NCBI RefSeq assembly: GCF_964199755.1
Contig: NC_133903.1
Span: 57,480,739 to 57,544,738, forward strand
DNA from: Larus michahellis
Taxonomy: Eukaryota; Chordata; Aves; Charadriiformes; Laridae
Direction: 5' to 3'
Length of the DNA stretch: 64,000 bases
A program made the position numbers and the translations under genes. The notes beneath the pieces are model-generated. The model made no database searches and was not told the DNA's origin. It was given only the letters and a program-made list of their open reading frames with translations. Positions 31,703 through 44,130 of this stretch are shown in pieces. The stretch's first letter is position 1; each line of letters begins with the position of its first letter.

Positions 31703-34700
31703 GTGAGGGAGCCCCGGCTCTGGAGTGGGCCGGGCCGAGGCGGGAATATTATTATTCTATTTTCTTTTTTTTATACAACCTCAAATCCAATACCCACCGG
31801 TCTAATCCTGTCTCTTCATTGCTAGGATATAAGCAGCGGGGGGATCCCGAAGAAAAACTGTACGTGGCTCATGGTAACGCACGAGTTGTGTAGCAAAGGT
31901 GATGTGGTAAGAGGACAATGCGATACAACTTTTGTATTTATTTAATTTAATGTGCCTAATGTCATGGAAAACACGTAAAACATAAACTTTTTAGGCTTTT
32001 CATTGCTGCTACTTAGGTGAAATGATGCTGATTTCAAAATAAACTTCAGGTGTTCTACTTAATAAACTCTTAAGACCCATTTTGAAGAGAATACTTTTAA
32101 TCCTAATACCAAATTCTCTGCATAGTTGTAAGCACAGCTAATATGAAACTTGTATAATTTCTTCCTGTCTGGCGGCACATAATCTCCACCTCACAACAGC
32201 TCAACAAGGCGTGGTAGGACTCGATGATCTGAAAGGTCCCCTCCAACCTAGAGAATTCTGTGATTCTATGTCAGTAATTACTGTTGCTTCTAGACAATAC
32301 AGCAGGCTGTCTTTCAAAAAACAATTTCTGAAAATCTAACATACAGTGATTCTTATTTTTGCAACCCTTATTCAGAATAAGCAAGAATAATGCTTTCCTA
32401 AGCAAGTGATCTTTTCCTGAAGAATTACTGTCAATATAACAAAGTATTTTTCATTTCTGCAGCTTTTTATCTCCTCTTTGTTTTCCCTTCTGGTTGGATT
32501 GCCAGCAAGGTATCAACTCGGGACTAGATCTGATTTAAAAGCCTTCCTGTCCAAAAGTAAAAATAAGCTTAATTTCTGTAGGATACTTGCTGGTCTTTGG
32601 ACAGTGCTGATGTAGTCATTAGCAGACTACGCTAAATGAAAGCTGTATATTCCTTGTCAATACCGAGGTACAAGTGCTGTTTGAAGTTCAGCATGCTCCT
32701 AGTAAACATTCTGGGTCAGGCAGCACCTGAGGTGCTTGCTCCAGCAGCAGCATTCCTGCAGGTTGTGGGTCCAGGGTAACATGGTCTTTATCCGGTTCTC
32801 CAACAGTTGGAGCCCGACGTACACATTAGTGCAGTAATTGCAACACCTCTTTCAGAATGGGTCAGTTGTGATTCACAAATACTTTGTGTTGTCCTCATTA
32901 CCTGTTTTGTAAACCGTGGCCATTCTTGCTTTGTTGTTTTGGTCAGCAGTTCCAGAAGTGACCAGAATTAATTCCTTTGTTTCCGTTAAAAGCAGATGTG
33001 TTGCAGTAAGCATGCCAGTGGGCATGTCCATTTTGTAAGTAATAACTCCTTCAAGACAGTTAAACCTGTCTTGAGTTTACAAATGCCTTGAGCCTAGCTG
33101 CTGTGCTAACAGCTTTTCATTTACAGACACCTGAAACTAGTTTTAACAGTGAATCTCTTACATTGCACTTTACTATCTTAAAATCCTCTGAAATTAAAAA
33201 AAAAAAATATGCCTAGCAAGGTTCTTTTAGCGTGCTTTCAAAACAGTCTGCTCTCTGCATACATCGCTTAGCTTTGTCTGTCACAAAAAAGAAGCAGTTA
33301 CAAGCTCAAAAATCTCTCACTTGATTCATAGCTCACTTTACTGTGTGCATGCGTTCTCACGCGTGCACAAAAAAATCTCCTCCAAAATATTTGTCTTTGT
33401 TAGCATTTGCTCTAGCAAAGCAGAGTGTGCTGAAATTTCCACCAGCAAATTTCGGGTTGAGTAGGATGCATTAGGTTGTTGCTGAGAGTAAATACTCATC
33501 GTTTTTCCTGTTCCCTTTAGCAGGAAGACAGGATTTTTTAAAGTGTGTGAATTGCGAGTGTAAGAAAAATGTCTTTGATTAATTTTTAAACTACTACACT
33601 CTACTGTATAGTAAAGCTTTGCTAGTGCAGTATTTGGGACACGAGAAGGGAAGTCGGGATCACGTATGCTGTGTGTTGTGCTTTTCAGCTGTCAGATCAT
33701 TTGACCGCACTGCGTTTATTAACCTCAACCATTGGGGTATTTATTTTGAAATTTATTTTTATTCCTTTATCCCCCCAATGCTTAGCGAAAAAGCATCACA
33801 TGTTGCGAAGTACCTCTTTGCAAGGTTATTGGTACAACACAAATATAATCCCATGATTACACAGTAGTGTAAAACTGGAATTTTGTGTGATCTTTTTTAC
33901 ACACCACTGACAGGTACTTTCTGTCATTTCACGACTTTCACTCTTTGGAGATGAGGGGCCTAATCCTATTCCCATTGGGAGTTTTCCCATCAGCTTCACT
34001 GGGAGCAAATCAGGGCCTCAGACTTCATAGACTTAATAGAAAATTACTTTCACTACTGCCCTATTAAATTGAGTTTACAGGAAATTAATGATTTAGATAC
34101 AGTAAGATAATAATAAAAAAAAAACTTTACTGAAAATCTTTTGTTTCATTAATAAGCTTTTTAAGGAACCAAATATTGTAGGAAAGCTTTGGGGCAGTGC
34201 TAACGTGCACACATTATTTCAGTCAGTTTGACTTTCTTAACTACTTGTATTCTCGCTGCAAAGCTACCTCTGGAGAATCTGCTAAATTGCTTAGCCTTTT
34301 CAGAAACAGAAACCCTTACAAACACCCTCACCAGTATCGCAGGCAGCTAATAATGCATTTTCTGTTACACTGCTTGTCTCGGAGACAAGTCTGTCTAACT
34401 CGGCTGCCACCCACAACGGACGCCGATGATGTTGCTGGAGCAGGAGACGGAATTGCTCAGGTGGCTGGGACAAGGTGCTGGAGCATAGGAAAGCGTCTGG
34501 AAAGGGGTGAGGGAGACACGCTGGAAAAGGGAACACGGGCGCAGGGCAGGGGCCTCCGGGGTGCACACAGCCAGCAAGCACACCGACCTGCAGAGCCCAC
34601 CCCGGTACGGCAGTGTGGGACTGCGGCACCCTGCTCTCGGGCAGCTGAACTCGCCTCGGTGAGCTCTGTGTCAGCACTGCTCGCTTCCAGGCCCCGGCAA

Positions 34701-37700
34701 ACGCTAAATAAGTTACCTCAGGTATTTCTGCACAACGCCGCATTGTGCAACGGTGATGGTTTCTGTTTCTCATCAGCTTTAGCACAGCTGTGGTTACTTG
34801 AGCATTTTTGTAAAATCTGGCGCACGAATTACAAACTTAGCCATTCAGAAAGACCTCCTTTAAACCTAAAATAAGAACATTTATGAAGGAGATGCTGCAT
34901 AAATACATTTAAATACTTTTCGATGTTGAAAAGAAAGGAGAGAGTTTTCTTTTATACCATCATGTCTTAAAAAAAAGCATATGAATTTGATTATTTCCTG
35001 GAAGATTTTACTGAATATTTTCACTTTACGGGAAAGATGAGAAGAGCTAGACAGGACAGAAGAGTATGGGCAAACAACTGAAATTTCTCAACATAGCGAA
35101 TTTTTAGTGCTGTGAATTAAGCAAGTGAAAGCAAAGAAGAAGGGGAAGCAAATAGCGCTTATGATTAAATAATCATACAATGAAATAATAAAACTGCCTC
35201 AAAGCAACCTTTCTGAAGGGAAGAAAGTAATGTTAGCCCTTAAGATTTCTCTGCATAAAGAGAGCACAGAACAGTAGAGAAATCGTAACAGTAAGCCGTG
35301 CAGAATGTCACATACCTTTTTCCACACTCGCAAATCCAGGAGAAATTACCACTACCAACTCGGTCTTCTAGCAGAACTGAGGGGTCTGAAGGCGATTTCT
35401 TGAATTTTATGATTATTTCTTATAAATATTTATGTTACTTATTACTTACTAATAATTAGTTACTCTTTTTTTCTCGTCTTGTGGGTTTATGCCTCTAATT
35501 TCAACCTCTGTGTTTTTTTTATCTTTATAACTCATACAGTAGGCTATGCATTATTATTTGCACTAGGATTAAAATGTAATCAAGTATGTTAGGCCATGAA
35601 TTTAATCTGCTGAACCCCAGAAAGTTTTCTGAAGTTGAGGAACGTACTTCAGAAACTAAATGTCTTTGATTTTTAAAGAACAGTTAAAAAACACTAAGAA
35701 GAGCTGCTCAGGTTTCATCTGATTGCAGTAAAACACTCCTCCTCCCATGCTGCACTGACTGTATCGATTTGGTTGGATGTACAAAGAAATAAACAGGGAC
35801 GCACACTTTTTCAAGTTTTTAAAGTCTATCTTGCAATGAATTTCTATCAAACCTAATCAGTCTAGCAAATAGAATCAGGGAAATCCATGGAATTTCTATG
35901 TATTATGAGCAATGAAAAATCAAAAGCAGATGAACAAACCTGACGGGGAACTCATTTGCTGCATTTTTAATGCTTGTTTCACACACAAGCTATTATTTTC
36001 TTTTTTCCTTTTTTTTTTTTGTAGTAACAGTAGGCACTTGTGGTATTAATATAAATATTTTGGTGTATTTTCCAGATGACAGCACTAGAGAAAGCCACTG
36101 GTGACGTTGTGCTCAAGTTTGAACCATTTGTTCTTCATGTGCTATGTCAAGAGCTGCAAGATGCACAGCTTCTGGTAAAATTACATCAACTAACAATGTT
36201 ACATTGTTGTCCCCTAATATTCCTTGCTGGAAAAGTACAAGTGTTGGCTCCTGAGTAAGCGTTAGCTCTTAGGAGTAATCCCAGATGTGCTGTACGTTTA
36301 ATAACTAGGGTAGTAAAAGTAATCTGATGAAGAAAACACAGCTTTAAACTTAGTAGAGACTTTGCTGTACTTTTTAGAAAACAAAATTACCCAACTACAA
36401 TTCCGTGTTTGAGCTGAAGCGGGTTGCCTGGTAAAAAGTTTTTCCCGGTAAGCCTGGGTTGCTCTCGCTGCCTGAAAGCGACGGTTCTTTAGATGTCATT
36501 TGGACGCCGCCAGGTCATTTGATTCCAGTGTTTCAACTGAGTAGTACATTCACCTTCTGCTTTTCCAGAGTGACTCCGGAGAGTAACGCCCGATGGATTT
36601 GTTCCTTCATTAATGTAGAAGAGCATTGACGAGCTGCTTTTGTAGTACTGCTGCACTCCTAGCTATAAAGTGTTGCAGGACTGTCTGTGTGGTCACCAGC
36701 TCTTCAATAGTACCATGCCCAGAGGGGCGTTAATGTCCTGTCTGCACGAACGGATTAAGATGAGACAATCGATATTGACTGTGGTTCTTTGAGAACCAGC
36801 CACAGTTTGTGATACTATGTGAGTTTCATCTTAAAAACATTGTAATGGAACTGTTATTGCATTAATCTGGGGAGATGTTTTTGGACAAGTTCTTTTGCAA
36901 AACTGAGATTATAAACTGCGTTGCAACCCATCCATCATTATTTCTGGCTGTGAAAGTGTTGTATAAGACCTGTTTAAGGCATTTATGTGTTCTGCAGCAT
37001 TCAGTGGCTATCGACTCTGGATTCAGGAACTCTGGTATTACAGTCGGCAGAGGAGGAAAAATTATGATGGTAAGGACTTTTCTACTTACCGATAAGGAAT
37101 GTAACAAAATCATACCGTTACTGTTAACCTTGATTTTTTTACGAGCCACTATCTGCATTGTAAAGTGATTGACAGCTATCACAGGGCATGCTGTAGCTTA
37201 TTTCTGCCTTAGTTGACAGCAAACTAACCAATTGTTTGGATAAGTGTTGCTTTTCCTGTACCGAACTCCCCATATTATTTAAATAACCTCATAAAGTAAA
37301 AAACTTCATTCTAGATAAATCCTTCTCTGTGTGTTTTTAGGCTGTCCGGAGCACGCACTGCTTAGAAGTTCCGTTGAGCCACAAGGGGAAATTGATGGTC
37401 TCCGAAGAATATATTGAATTTCTGATACATGTAGCTAATCAGAAAATGGAAGAAAACATAAGGAGGATTGACAGGTTTGTAAGAGCGCACCAATCCTTTT
37501 CATGACATCTACATCCAAAAGCGAGACACGTTATGTAAAACAAACAAACAAACAAAAAAAAAAACCAAAACCAGACAACCCCCCTGAAGTCTAAAATACA
37601 ATTTCAGTTAATTTTTTGAGCTCTGAATGCTATAAACTGTTTAAGCAAAAACCTATAAACAACATGAGTTTGCAGACTGTTACTGAGTAGGTTTAAGTTT

Positions 37701-38565
37701 CTTTTTCTAATGATACCAGCATTTGTTATTCTAACACGGTAAGCGTTTCAGGAGTACGCAGATTGCAGGGCATGCTTTACTCTACTAAATGCTTTGTAGA
37801 GTTCCCAAAACTGACGATTTCTGAAGACTCTCTGGGTCTTTACATTTGTCTCCAGCCAAGGACGGGAATAAGCAGAAGAGCCAAAGAGCATGAGGATCTA
37901 AAGGACGCTGGAGAGAACCTATGCGCACTCACACCGCTTTGTTCTTTATGTCCATTGAAAATCTCTGCAGTTGTTGTTAACAGTAATTGCTGATAGTAGC
38001 AGTCCATCTGATCATCAATGCTATCATTCTTCAGCCAGTTAACCTGATGCCATTTTGTAGTTTCTGTAAGATTAACAGGGTCTTAATGGCGTGTAAGTAA
38101 AGTCAGTACCTGATTTCTGACATACGAGCCCTGCAGAGAGCAGTGGCATGGCATGCACTGGCACGCGTGCTGGTACTTCTCTCTTTTTCTTACAGTATTG
38201 GCTAGAACACTTCAACATTAGTAATGATTTTCTTCTCTTAGGACATTTTGATTATATTACAAAACCATTAGTTTCTCAGAGTAGTTTTGCAGATCCTGGG
38301 CAAACCTACAAAGATAATAACTATGCACTTGTTTCTTTCTAGACTCTACACACACTTGGAGTCAGCTTTGAAAACTGCCGCCAGCGCAGACCACTCTCCC
38401 CGTGAGGAGACAGGGAAGAGTCGCTCTGTGTACACTCGCAGAAGAAAGAGGAAGACCATTCAAGAACGAGACGTAGACGCCTCTCCAAAGGATCGCAATG
38501 AGGAATTGGAGCCGGAGGATGATTCAGAAAGCAATCTGGATATTTTTGCTGAAATCACAATATAG
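31529..38565 (+). CDS. TYW3: TYW3, tRNA wybutosine-synthesising protein 3, complete coding sequence
   Basis: Six exons on plus: 31529-31702, 31826-31906, 36076-36174, 36998-37069, 37341-37474 and 38343-38565. All are GT-AG and in frame, giving 260 residues against 259 in human. The enzyme uses S-adenosylmethionine to methylate N4 of the yW-86 intermediate at position 37 of tRNA-Phe, in the cytoplasm (known). Motifs: TTSSCSGR (residues 42-49, equal to the human TTSCCAGR), [38 protein letters not shown] and [19 protein letters not shown], followed by a basic then acidic C-terminal tail. The core from exon 3 on is highly conserved. The N-terminal 35 residues encoded in the CpG island are Ala/Gly/Arg-rich and diverged. 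Confidence 0.97.
31826..31906 (+). CDS. TYW3: TYW3 exon 2
   Basis: 27 codons, phase 0. [20 protein letters not shown] and LCSKGDV. Acceptor TTCATTGCTAG, donor GTAAGA. Collinear with the human segment ending CWLLVTHKLC. Confidence 0.95.
32195..32270 (+). mobile_element. CR1 LINE, short 3'-end fragment
   Basis: GGCGTGGTAGGACTCGATGA, CTGAAAGGTCCCCTCCAACC and then ATTCTGTGATTCTATG, the CR1 3' end with its octamer repeat. Severely 5'-truncated. Confidence 0.9.
33950..34020. repeat. possible ancient sauropsid repeat motif
   Basis: GGGGCCTAATCCTATTCCCA, TTGGGAGTTTTCCCATCAGC and TTCACTGGGAGCAAATCAGG. The two halves are partly inverted copies of each other, as in the 'CCTGATCC...CAATGGGA...' motif I recall from ancient reptile repeats. 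Confidence 0.45.
36076..36174 (+). CDS. TYW3: TYW3 exon 3
   Basis: 33 codons. [20 protein letters not shown] and [13 protein letters not shown]. Acceptor GTATTTTCCAG, donor [15 protein letters not shown] is a conserved core strand. Confidence 0.97.
36998..37069 (+). CDS. TYW3: TYW3 exon 4
   Basis: 24 codons. [20 protein letters not shown] and KIMM. Acceptor GTTCTGCAG, donor GTAAGG. This is the most conserved block of the family. Confidence 0.97.
37341..37474 (+). CDS. TYW3: TYW3 exon 5
   Basis: 134 nt. [40 protein letters not shown] and RRID, plus two bases of an Arg codon. Acceptor TTTTTAG. Donor GTTTGT is a weak but standard GT. Confidence 0.96.
38343..38565 (+). CDS. TYW3: TYW3 exon 6 with stop
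   Basis: Completes the Arg codon, then [20 protein letters not shown], a basic YTRRRKRK stretch, and an acidic tail ([17 protein letters not shown]) ending FAEITI and TAG. Same layout as the mammalian C-terminus. Confidence 0.94.
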
Positions 38566-38689
38566 ACTAAGGCATTTGAAAGCAAATGGCAAACTGAATA
38601 ATTATTGTAATGCTCTTTGTAAGAGATATAAATATTGCTCTGTTCTAAGTAGTAACACTGTCATGGACGTTTACCAGAAAAACAGGTTA

Positions 38690-38695
38690 ATTAAA
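38690..38695 (+). terminator. candidate TYW3 polyadenylation signal (ATTAAA)
   Basis: ATTAAA about 125 nt after the stop codon. A canonical AATAAA also occurs at 39433-39438, so a longer 3' UTR is possible. Confidence 0.45.
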
Positions 38696-40116
38696 CAGAA
38701 TTGCGAGCAGGTTTAATGCCACAGAAGCACAAAGAACAAAACCTTACAATGTTTTGGGGGTTTCTTTAACAGCACTGTTGAATTAACAGTCTTTTACTCT
38801 GTCAGTTATCACAGAAATAACTGGTTTGCCTTTGGCCATGTTCTCTGTGGAAGCATTTCACTTCCAAATGCTGGGTTTGGGCCTTCTGATTTTTACAGAG
38901 CAGAGAAACTCTAAAAACTGGGTTGTTGTCCTTGAAGGTTCTTAATCCCTGTAGGACCTCTGCAAGACTGTGCCCCAATATTGATGGCCCTTTCAGAACG
39001 GCACAAAGCCAGGTATTCTGGCTTCACCAGAAGCAGACTGGTGCGACGCCGAGACCGGAGGAGCAGAAGGTACGCGCTGCTCTGCCAGCTCCAGCCGGGT
39101 GCATCCAGGATCTGCCGTGGCTGTGGCGCTGGGCAGCGAAGCTGATGCTGGTTTTGCTGTTTTCCTACGTTTCGCTCCATGTCGGGCTCCAGCCCCGCTG
39201 TGTTTGTGTGTTCTGCTTCCCTCGACCGGACACCATTAAGTGTTACTGTTCTTTGCATCTGTTAGCCAGTGCCGTGTGCTGCTGGTTCGTTAGCACACTG
39301 ACTCCGTGGCGTTCGTTAGCGCACTGATGTATCGCTCTGCGGCCAGCACCCAGTTCAGTTCCAGCGTTGGGCAGAAAGGCCCCCAAGGTGTGCAGTAACA
39401 GGCTCCCACCAGCCTACGAACCACTGACCTGCAATAAATGTTAAATATACAGCAGTGCAATAATTTGTGCATTCCTGTACTGTACCACTGGAAAAGTCAC
39501 TCCATACTCGTATTTTTCAGAAAAAATAGTGAATTTATAAACCTTAGCAACAATGGATGCTGAGCCCTTCCTCGCATGACTGCGTGATGGTGAACTCTGA
39601 AAACAAGACCCCGGCTGAAGGAACTGGTTTATTTGGTACTGTGACTCCCGGCTCACATCAGCCGGAAGCCGCCGTTTTTTCCATCACGTCAGCCTGTGTC
39701 TTGGGGACATTTTCATTCCACTGTAAAAGTTTGACATACTAGGTGGCAGCTAAAGGGAAAAGTAATCGGGGGCTTTAAATAGCCTCAGAAAGACCTGTTG
39801 GGCTGTGTTTCCAGGCACAGGCATGCCAAAAAAAAGAAACCTGAGCCTTCTGTGTTGCTTGTTTGTGTTACTCACCGGCAGCTTGAACGGTTCGGTGCCT
39901 TCATCCTGGTCCTGGTGGCCTGAGAGACCCCGGCACCTGGCTGGGGTTTGGGCAGGTGAGAGGCCAACACAGTTCCGTCCTTGCGAGAAGGTTGCAGTCA
40001 TGTCTAATGCTCAAGGGATCGTGTCTGATGCTGAAGAGCTGCTCGCTGGGAGGCATGACTGCCCTCTGAGCCGAGCTGGACCGAAGCTCCCATCACCGGG
40101 CTGATGGAGTCGGAGA

Positions 40117-40344
40117 GGAAAAGACAAGGATGGAGAAGGGATTTTGGCACAACGCAGACCCGTGAAGTTAAACCCGCAGCCCGAGGTGCGCGGATGCACA
40201 GTCATCCCAAACACCCAGGCCCAGGTCCGTCCTCCAGCACAAACGACAGGAAAGCTCCACAGCACCATTGCAGCCCTCTCCAGAGTTACTCAAGTGAAGG
40301 AGATGCAATTGCCCTTCCATGCTCCTGTTTTTCCCTTCTTGTGG
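40117..40344. repeat. 225-bp direct repeat, copy 2 (partner at 17816-18040)
   Basis: Same orientation as copy 1, offset about 22.3 kb. Near-identity starts abruptly at GGAAAAGACAAGG and runs through CAGCACAAACGACAGGAAAG. It decays after CTCCACAGCACCA and ends at CTTCTTGTGG. The flanks do not match. Confidence 0.93.
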
Positions 40345-41860
40345 AGCCCATCGTCTGGCTGTCCCTGTCCCTGTCCCCACTGGCAGGGTCCCACCCCAGC
40401 TCACCCCTCACCGCCCGGGGGGCAGCTCCTACCTGCGGAGGGGGCAGCAGGGAGTGGGTTTCAGATTTTCTGGAGCAGCGTGACCCATCTCCCACACTGG
40501 CGTGGTCCCCGGGGGCTCTGGCCCAGCCCAGCAGCGATGGCTGCAGGTGCCAGCACCGACCCTGTACAGGTGCCACAGGCTCCGCGGCAGCCAGAGCGTG
40601 CCCCGCGCCCGGGAAGATACAGTTCAGCACCGAAAAAGCAGCGATGCAACAAAACTGCATCGGACTTGAACCCCAGCCCAAAGAGTCCATATTTCTGGGA
40701 CAGAGGCGGTGGTTTCGGAACTCAGAGGTTAATTTCCAGCCGCGTGCAGGGGTGAATGCCACCACAGACACGCGCTTTGTGCATAAGCCAGGACTTCAGT
40801 GTGTTCGCAAGGGCAGAGCTATGGGGCCATGTATTGGGAGTATTCAGTGCAACTACCTCATTTTGGGGGAAGCTTCTTTTTTCTTTTAACTTTTTTTTTT
40901 TAATTCAATGCAGGCACTACAATAACGGCCCAAACCTTTACAGTGTGTAACAGCATGTACAGGATTTACGTTCTTAGAAATACGGTTTGTCAGAAACTGC
41001 TGTGTGGTATGATCCCGCCTTCCTCTTAAAAATCACAGCAAATTCAGGGAGATTTTTTGTCAGTCTAAAGTAGAAAGGTTACTCTGACTATTGCCATCCT
41101 GTTACTTTATGCCTGCTCACTCCAATTACTGAAGACTGTTGGGAACCTCACACAAAAAACCAAAACAAGACCCTACAACAAGAAAAATAAACTGTTGTGT
41201 GATTCCCAGTGAAAGATTAGGGAATCGTGTTACTTCACTGCTTAACATACTGAACAGTTTTCGCAAGGCTTTTCTGAGCTTTTTAGCTGTCCGTGAGCGC
41301 TGGCGCCGCCCTCCCCTGGTACCTCTGCCCAGAGCAGGGACGGCCACGCTTCACCCAGCCTCACCCCAGCTTCACAACTTCCTTTTGAGCCCAATTTTGT
41401 CAAGCTGTGTTTTATTTCCAGCTCCTATAGCATCCGGTTACGCGTCCAGTGCAATACCCAGCTGCAGACTGCAGGCACCCCCTGGGCAGAACCAGCCCCG
41501 TGGCCACGCGCAACTGGAGGCAGCAGCTTCCCAGTAACTCCGGGCTTCACGGCAGCAGAAAAAATTACTGATAAGCCACAAGATTCCTAAAATTAGCAAA
41601 TCTTTACCATTTGTAAGTGTGCTTAGCCGCTTGATTAACAAAAAGGTATTTTCAGCCCAATTTTCATATTTTGTTTTGCTATGTTAAAATATTGGGACAT
41701 TCAAAATTACAGTTTCGTTCACTTTGCATTCAGTTGTTTGCGGCGAGGCAGATGTATTCATTCACTCCAATAACTGATGGTCTTTTTTCACCCAGAACAT
41801 TCAGCATCCATGCCAGAAAATCATTTGAAGTCATCACCCCCCAAATTAGAGGCAAAGCAT

Positions 41861-41897
41861 CAGCCCGCAGCGCTCAGAAACAGCAGCCCGCAGCGCT
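41861..41897. repeat. 14-bp unit repeated at 23-bp spacing
   Basis: CAGCCCGCAGCGCT occurs at 41861-41874 and 41884-41897. Short imperfect tandem repeat. Confidence 0.85.
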
Positions 41898-42929
41898 TCA
41901 GCATCAGTCCCCCCACCCATTCGCCAAGATAATTCTTTACATGCAAATCGCAAGTCGCAAGCACAAGTATTTGCTTGGAACAGCTTCCTCCTCTGAAACT
42001 GAAGTCCGTAAATCAGTGCACAAGAGCCCAACAGTAACGGCATCAGACTGCAGTGGAAATCGGTGCTTTCGCAGGAGCCCAAACTCCCAGGGCAGGACGG
42101 CCCACCAGTCCTCAGCCACCCCCCCGCTAATGCGTTCCTTCCATTTGCTAGGCCCTGAACAACAACGTGCAATACATAAAATTTAATCTCGTTTGTTTTT
42201 TTTTTTAAATAACTTTGTCCTATTAAATATACCGTGTCCTGGAGTTTTAGAAGGTAATTCTGGTTACTGAGAATATGCAATTACTTCACAATATCTTGTC
42301 AGTTTGATTTTACATAATGTGATGATACTAAGGAGAATGTTTAACTTCTGAGGTCCCAGCAGTTGAAAATAGCGCCAGTGCAGCATGCTGTGCATTTTTT
42401 AAAAGAACCTTTTGAAAGGAAATACGAGTCTTTAAAGAAATAGATAATCACGTGCCTAAATTTTCCTAGCTGCCCACTTAATATCTTTACACCTTTACAC
42501 CAAGAGGAAGTAAAGCCTGTAGGAATTACTGTATGAAACCTGTCTGCTGCGTCCCACCAGAGCTGCAACTATCTAGACAGCAAGATGGGATTATCTTCAG
42601 CTCTTTTTCAAAACCACAGAACAACATCCAAATTCCATATAGAAATTACACATAAGCCTTTATTCTGCTTTCTGGATGCAGTTTATTTATGGTAACTGAG
42701 CAGATACAATACTTCGGTCAATTTTATGCTATGGGGAAAAAAAAAAATCTTATTTTGTTTTCATTTTCTGAATAACACCACGAAGAGAGAAATATTTTTC
42801 TCAAAACCAATTGAATTTTTATCAAAGAGAACATAATTCCTTTCCTCGAATAACACTGTAATGGAATGTTATACTTATTGCAATTAGATTTTTTTGAAGA
42901 GGGACCCTAAAAGCCGACAATTTGACTGT

Positions 42930-44130
42930 GTAATGGTTCGGTCGCTGCCCCGCTGGCAGCCGCGCGGCTCCCGGCGCTCGCCCGGGCGGTTGTTCCGCCG
43001 GGAGCCCGGCAGGGGCCGGTGCCGCCGGGGGCCCGGTGCCGCGGGGGGGCCGCACGGCGCGCCCCGGGACCCAGCCCCTGCCCGCCGGGGGGCCGCTGCC
43101 GAGAGCTGCCACCAGCCGCCGGAGCGCACAGCCCGGGACCGTCTGCGTGTGCCCCACAGCGTGCCCCGAACAGAAAAGAACCGGCGTTTTCGTTTCTCGA
43201 AGGCGTCGCTTTTTCAGTACGTGCCATTTTTGAGTATTTTTAACATCGTACAGGGAACGCCGCGACCGGGACAGCGCAGGTTTCAGATGTTTGTTCTGTT
43301 CCTTGTGCCACCCGTAGGTTTTCCGAACTTTCTGGGTTTGTGGTGCCGCACGGGGCTGCTCGGCGGGACACGGACCCGCACCGGGACCCGCGCAGCTCCG
43401 GGGCCGCCGAACGCCGCCCAGCGCGGCCGGTGCCGCCGGGCCTGGCCCCGTCCCCCACGCCTGGGCCGGGGGCTCGCCCGGTCCTTCGGCCGCCCCACGC
43501 CGACCCGCGCCCGACGGCCGGCCCGTCCCCGGCGCTCCGCTCGGCTCCCGGCCGGTGCCTGGTGCCTCCCCCGGGGCCGCCCGCCAGAGACCGCAGCCCA
43601 GCCCCCGGCATCAGCGCGCGGGGCTTTAGTTTCGTTGCGGGACAGACTTTTAGGAATAACACCTCCGCCCACGGCGCGGAAAATGGAAAAGGCGCCTCCA
43701 GAAAACGTGAAGCCTGGCGCCCGCGGAGCGCATTTTGGTACTCGAAACGCCTGAACCCAGCCGCGGGGAGCGTTTCACGGGCGACACCGGAACTTTAAGC
43801 CGGGGCTGCCGGCGTCTGTGACTCACTGCCACCTCCATAACCCGGCACGTTTTTCATCGGGTGTATTCCACGGAAACCGCTCTAATTCCCGGGGCTCGCG
43901 GTGCCCGGAGGGTGCGATGCCACCTTGTCCCTCCCGCAGAGTCCGTCCCTCCCGCAGCGGGCGCGGGGCAGGAACACCCGTGGCTGGCGGCGGGACTCCC
44001 GGCGCGGACGGCGGGGCTGTCGCCGCCCCAAACCCAGACCCGCCGCACCCGGGGTCGCCCGGTGCCGGACCGGCGGTTTGGGGCCCGTTTTACCCGCCCC
44101 CGACTGCGAGGAGAAAACCCGTCCTGGTGA
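42930..44130. promoter_or_regulatory. orphan CpG island, no gene assigned
   Basis: 1.2 kb of very GC-rich, CpG-dense sequence, comparable to the two gene promoters in this window. Open frames up to 286 codons exist but are Arg/Pro/Gly-rich translations of GC DNA without recognised domains. It may be the promoter of an unannotated transcript or a developmental regulatory island near LHX8 (inference from synteny). Confidence 0.75.

Larger units (their letters stand above)
30590..31740. promoter_or_regulatory. shared CpG island / bidirectional promoter of CRYZ and TYW3
   Basis: GC- and CpG-rich from about 30,590 to the end of TYW3 exon 1. CRYZ leaves to the left and TYW3 to the right. A candidate donor for the noncoding CRYZ first exon is at 31,072-31,077 (minus, AGCCG|GTGAGC). 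No TATA box near the TYW3 ATG. The head-to-head arrangement is also known in mammals. Confidence 0.85.
31907..36075. other. TYW3 intron 2
   Basis: About 4.2 kb. A CR1 tail lies at about 32,195-32,270 and a diverged ancient repeat motif at 33,950-34,020. A GC-richer patch with open frames on both strands at about 34,380-34,700 has no family similarity. Confidence 0.55.
38696..42929. other. intergenic, right of TYW3
   Basis: Contains TYW3 3' UTR candidates, copy 2 of the 225-bp duplication (40117-40344), and a long but unsupported open frame (40104-40889). AT-rich, unremarkable sequence follows up to the orphan CpG island. Confidence 0.5.

Noticed and set aside
40104-40889. 261-codon open frame on plus
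   Set aside because: Overlaps repeat copy 2, low-complexity Ser/Pro-rich, no recognised domain, and no splice or promoter context.
42894-43754. 286-codon open frame on plus in the orphan CpG island
   Set aside because: Arg/Pro/Gly-rich, with overlapping long open frames on other strands as expected from GC-rich DNA; no family similarity.
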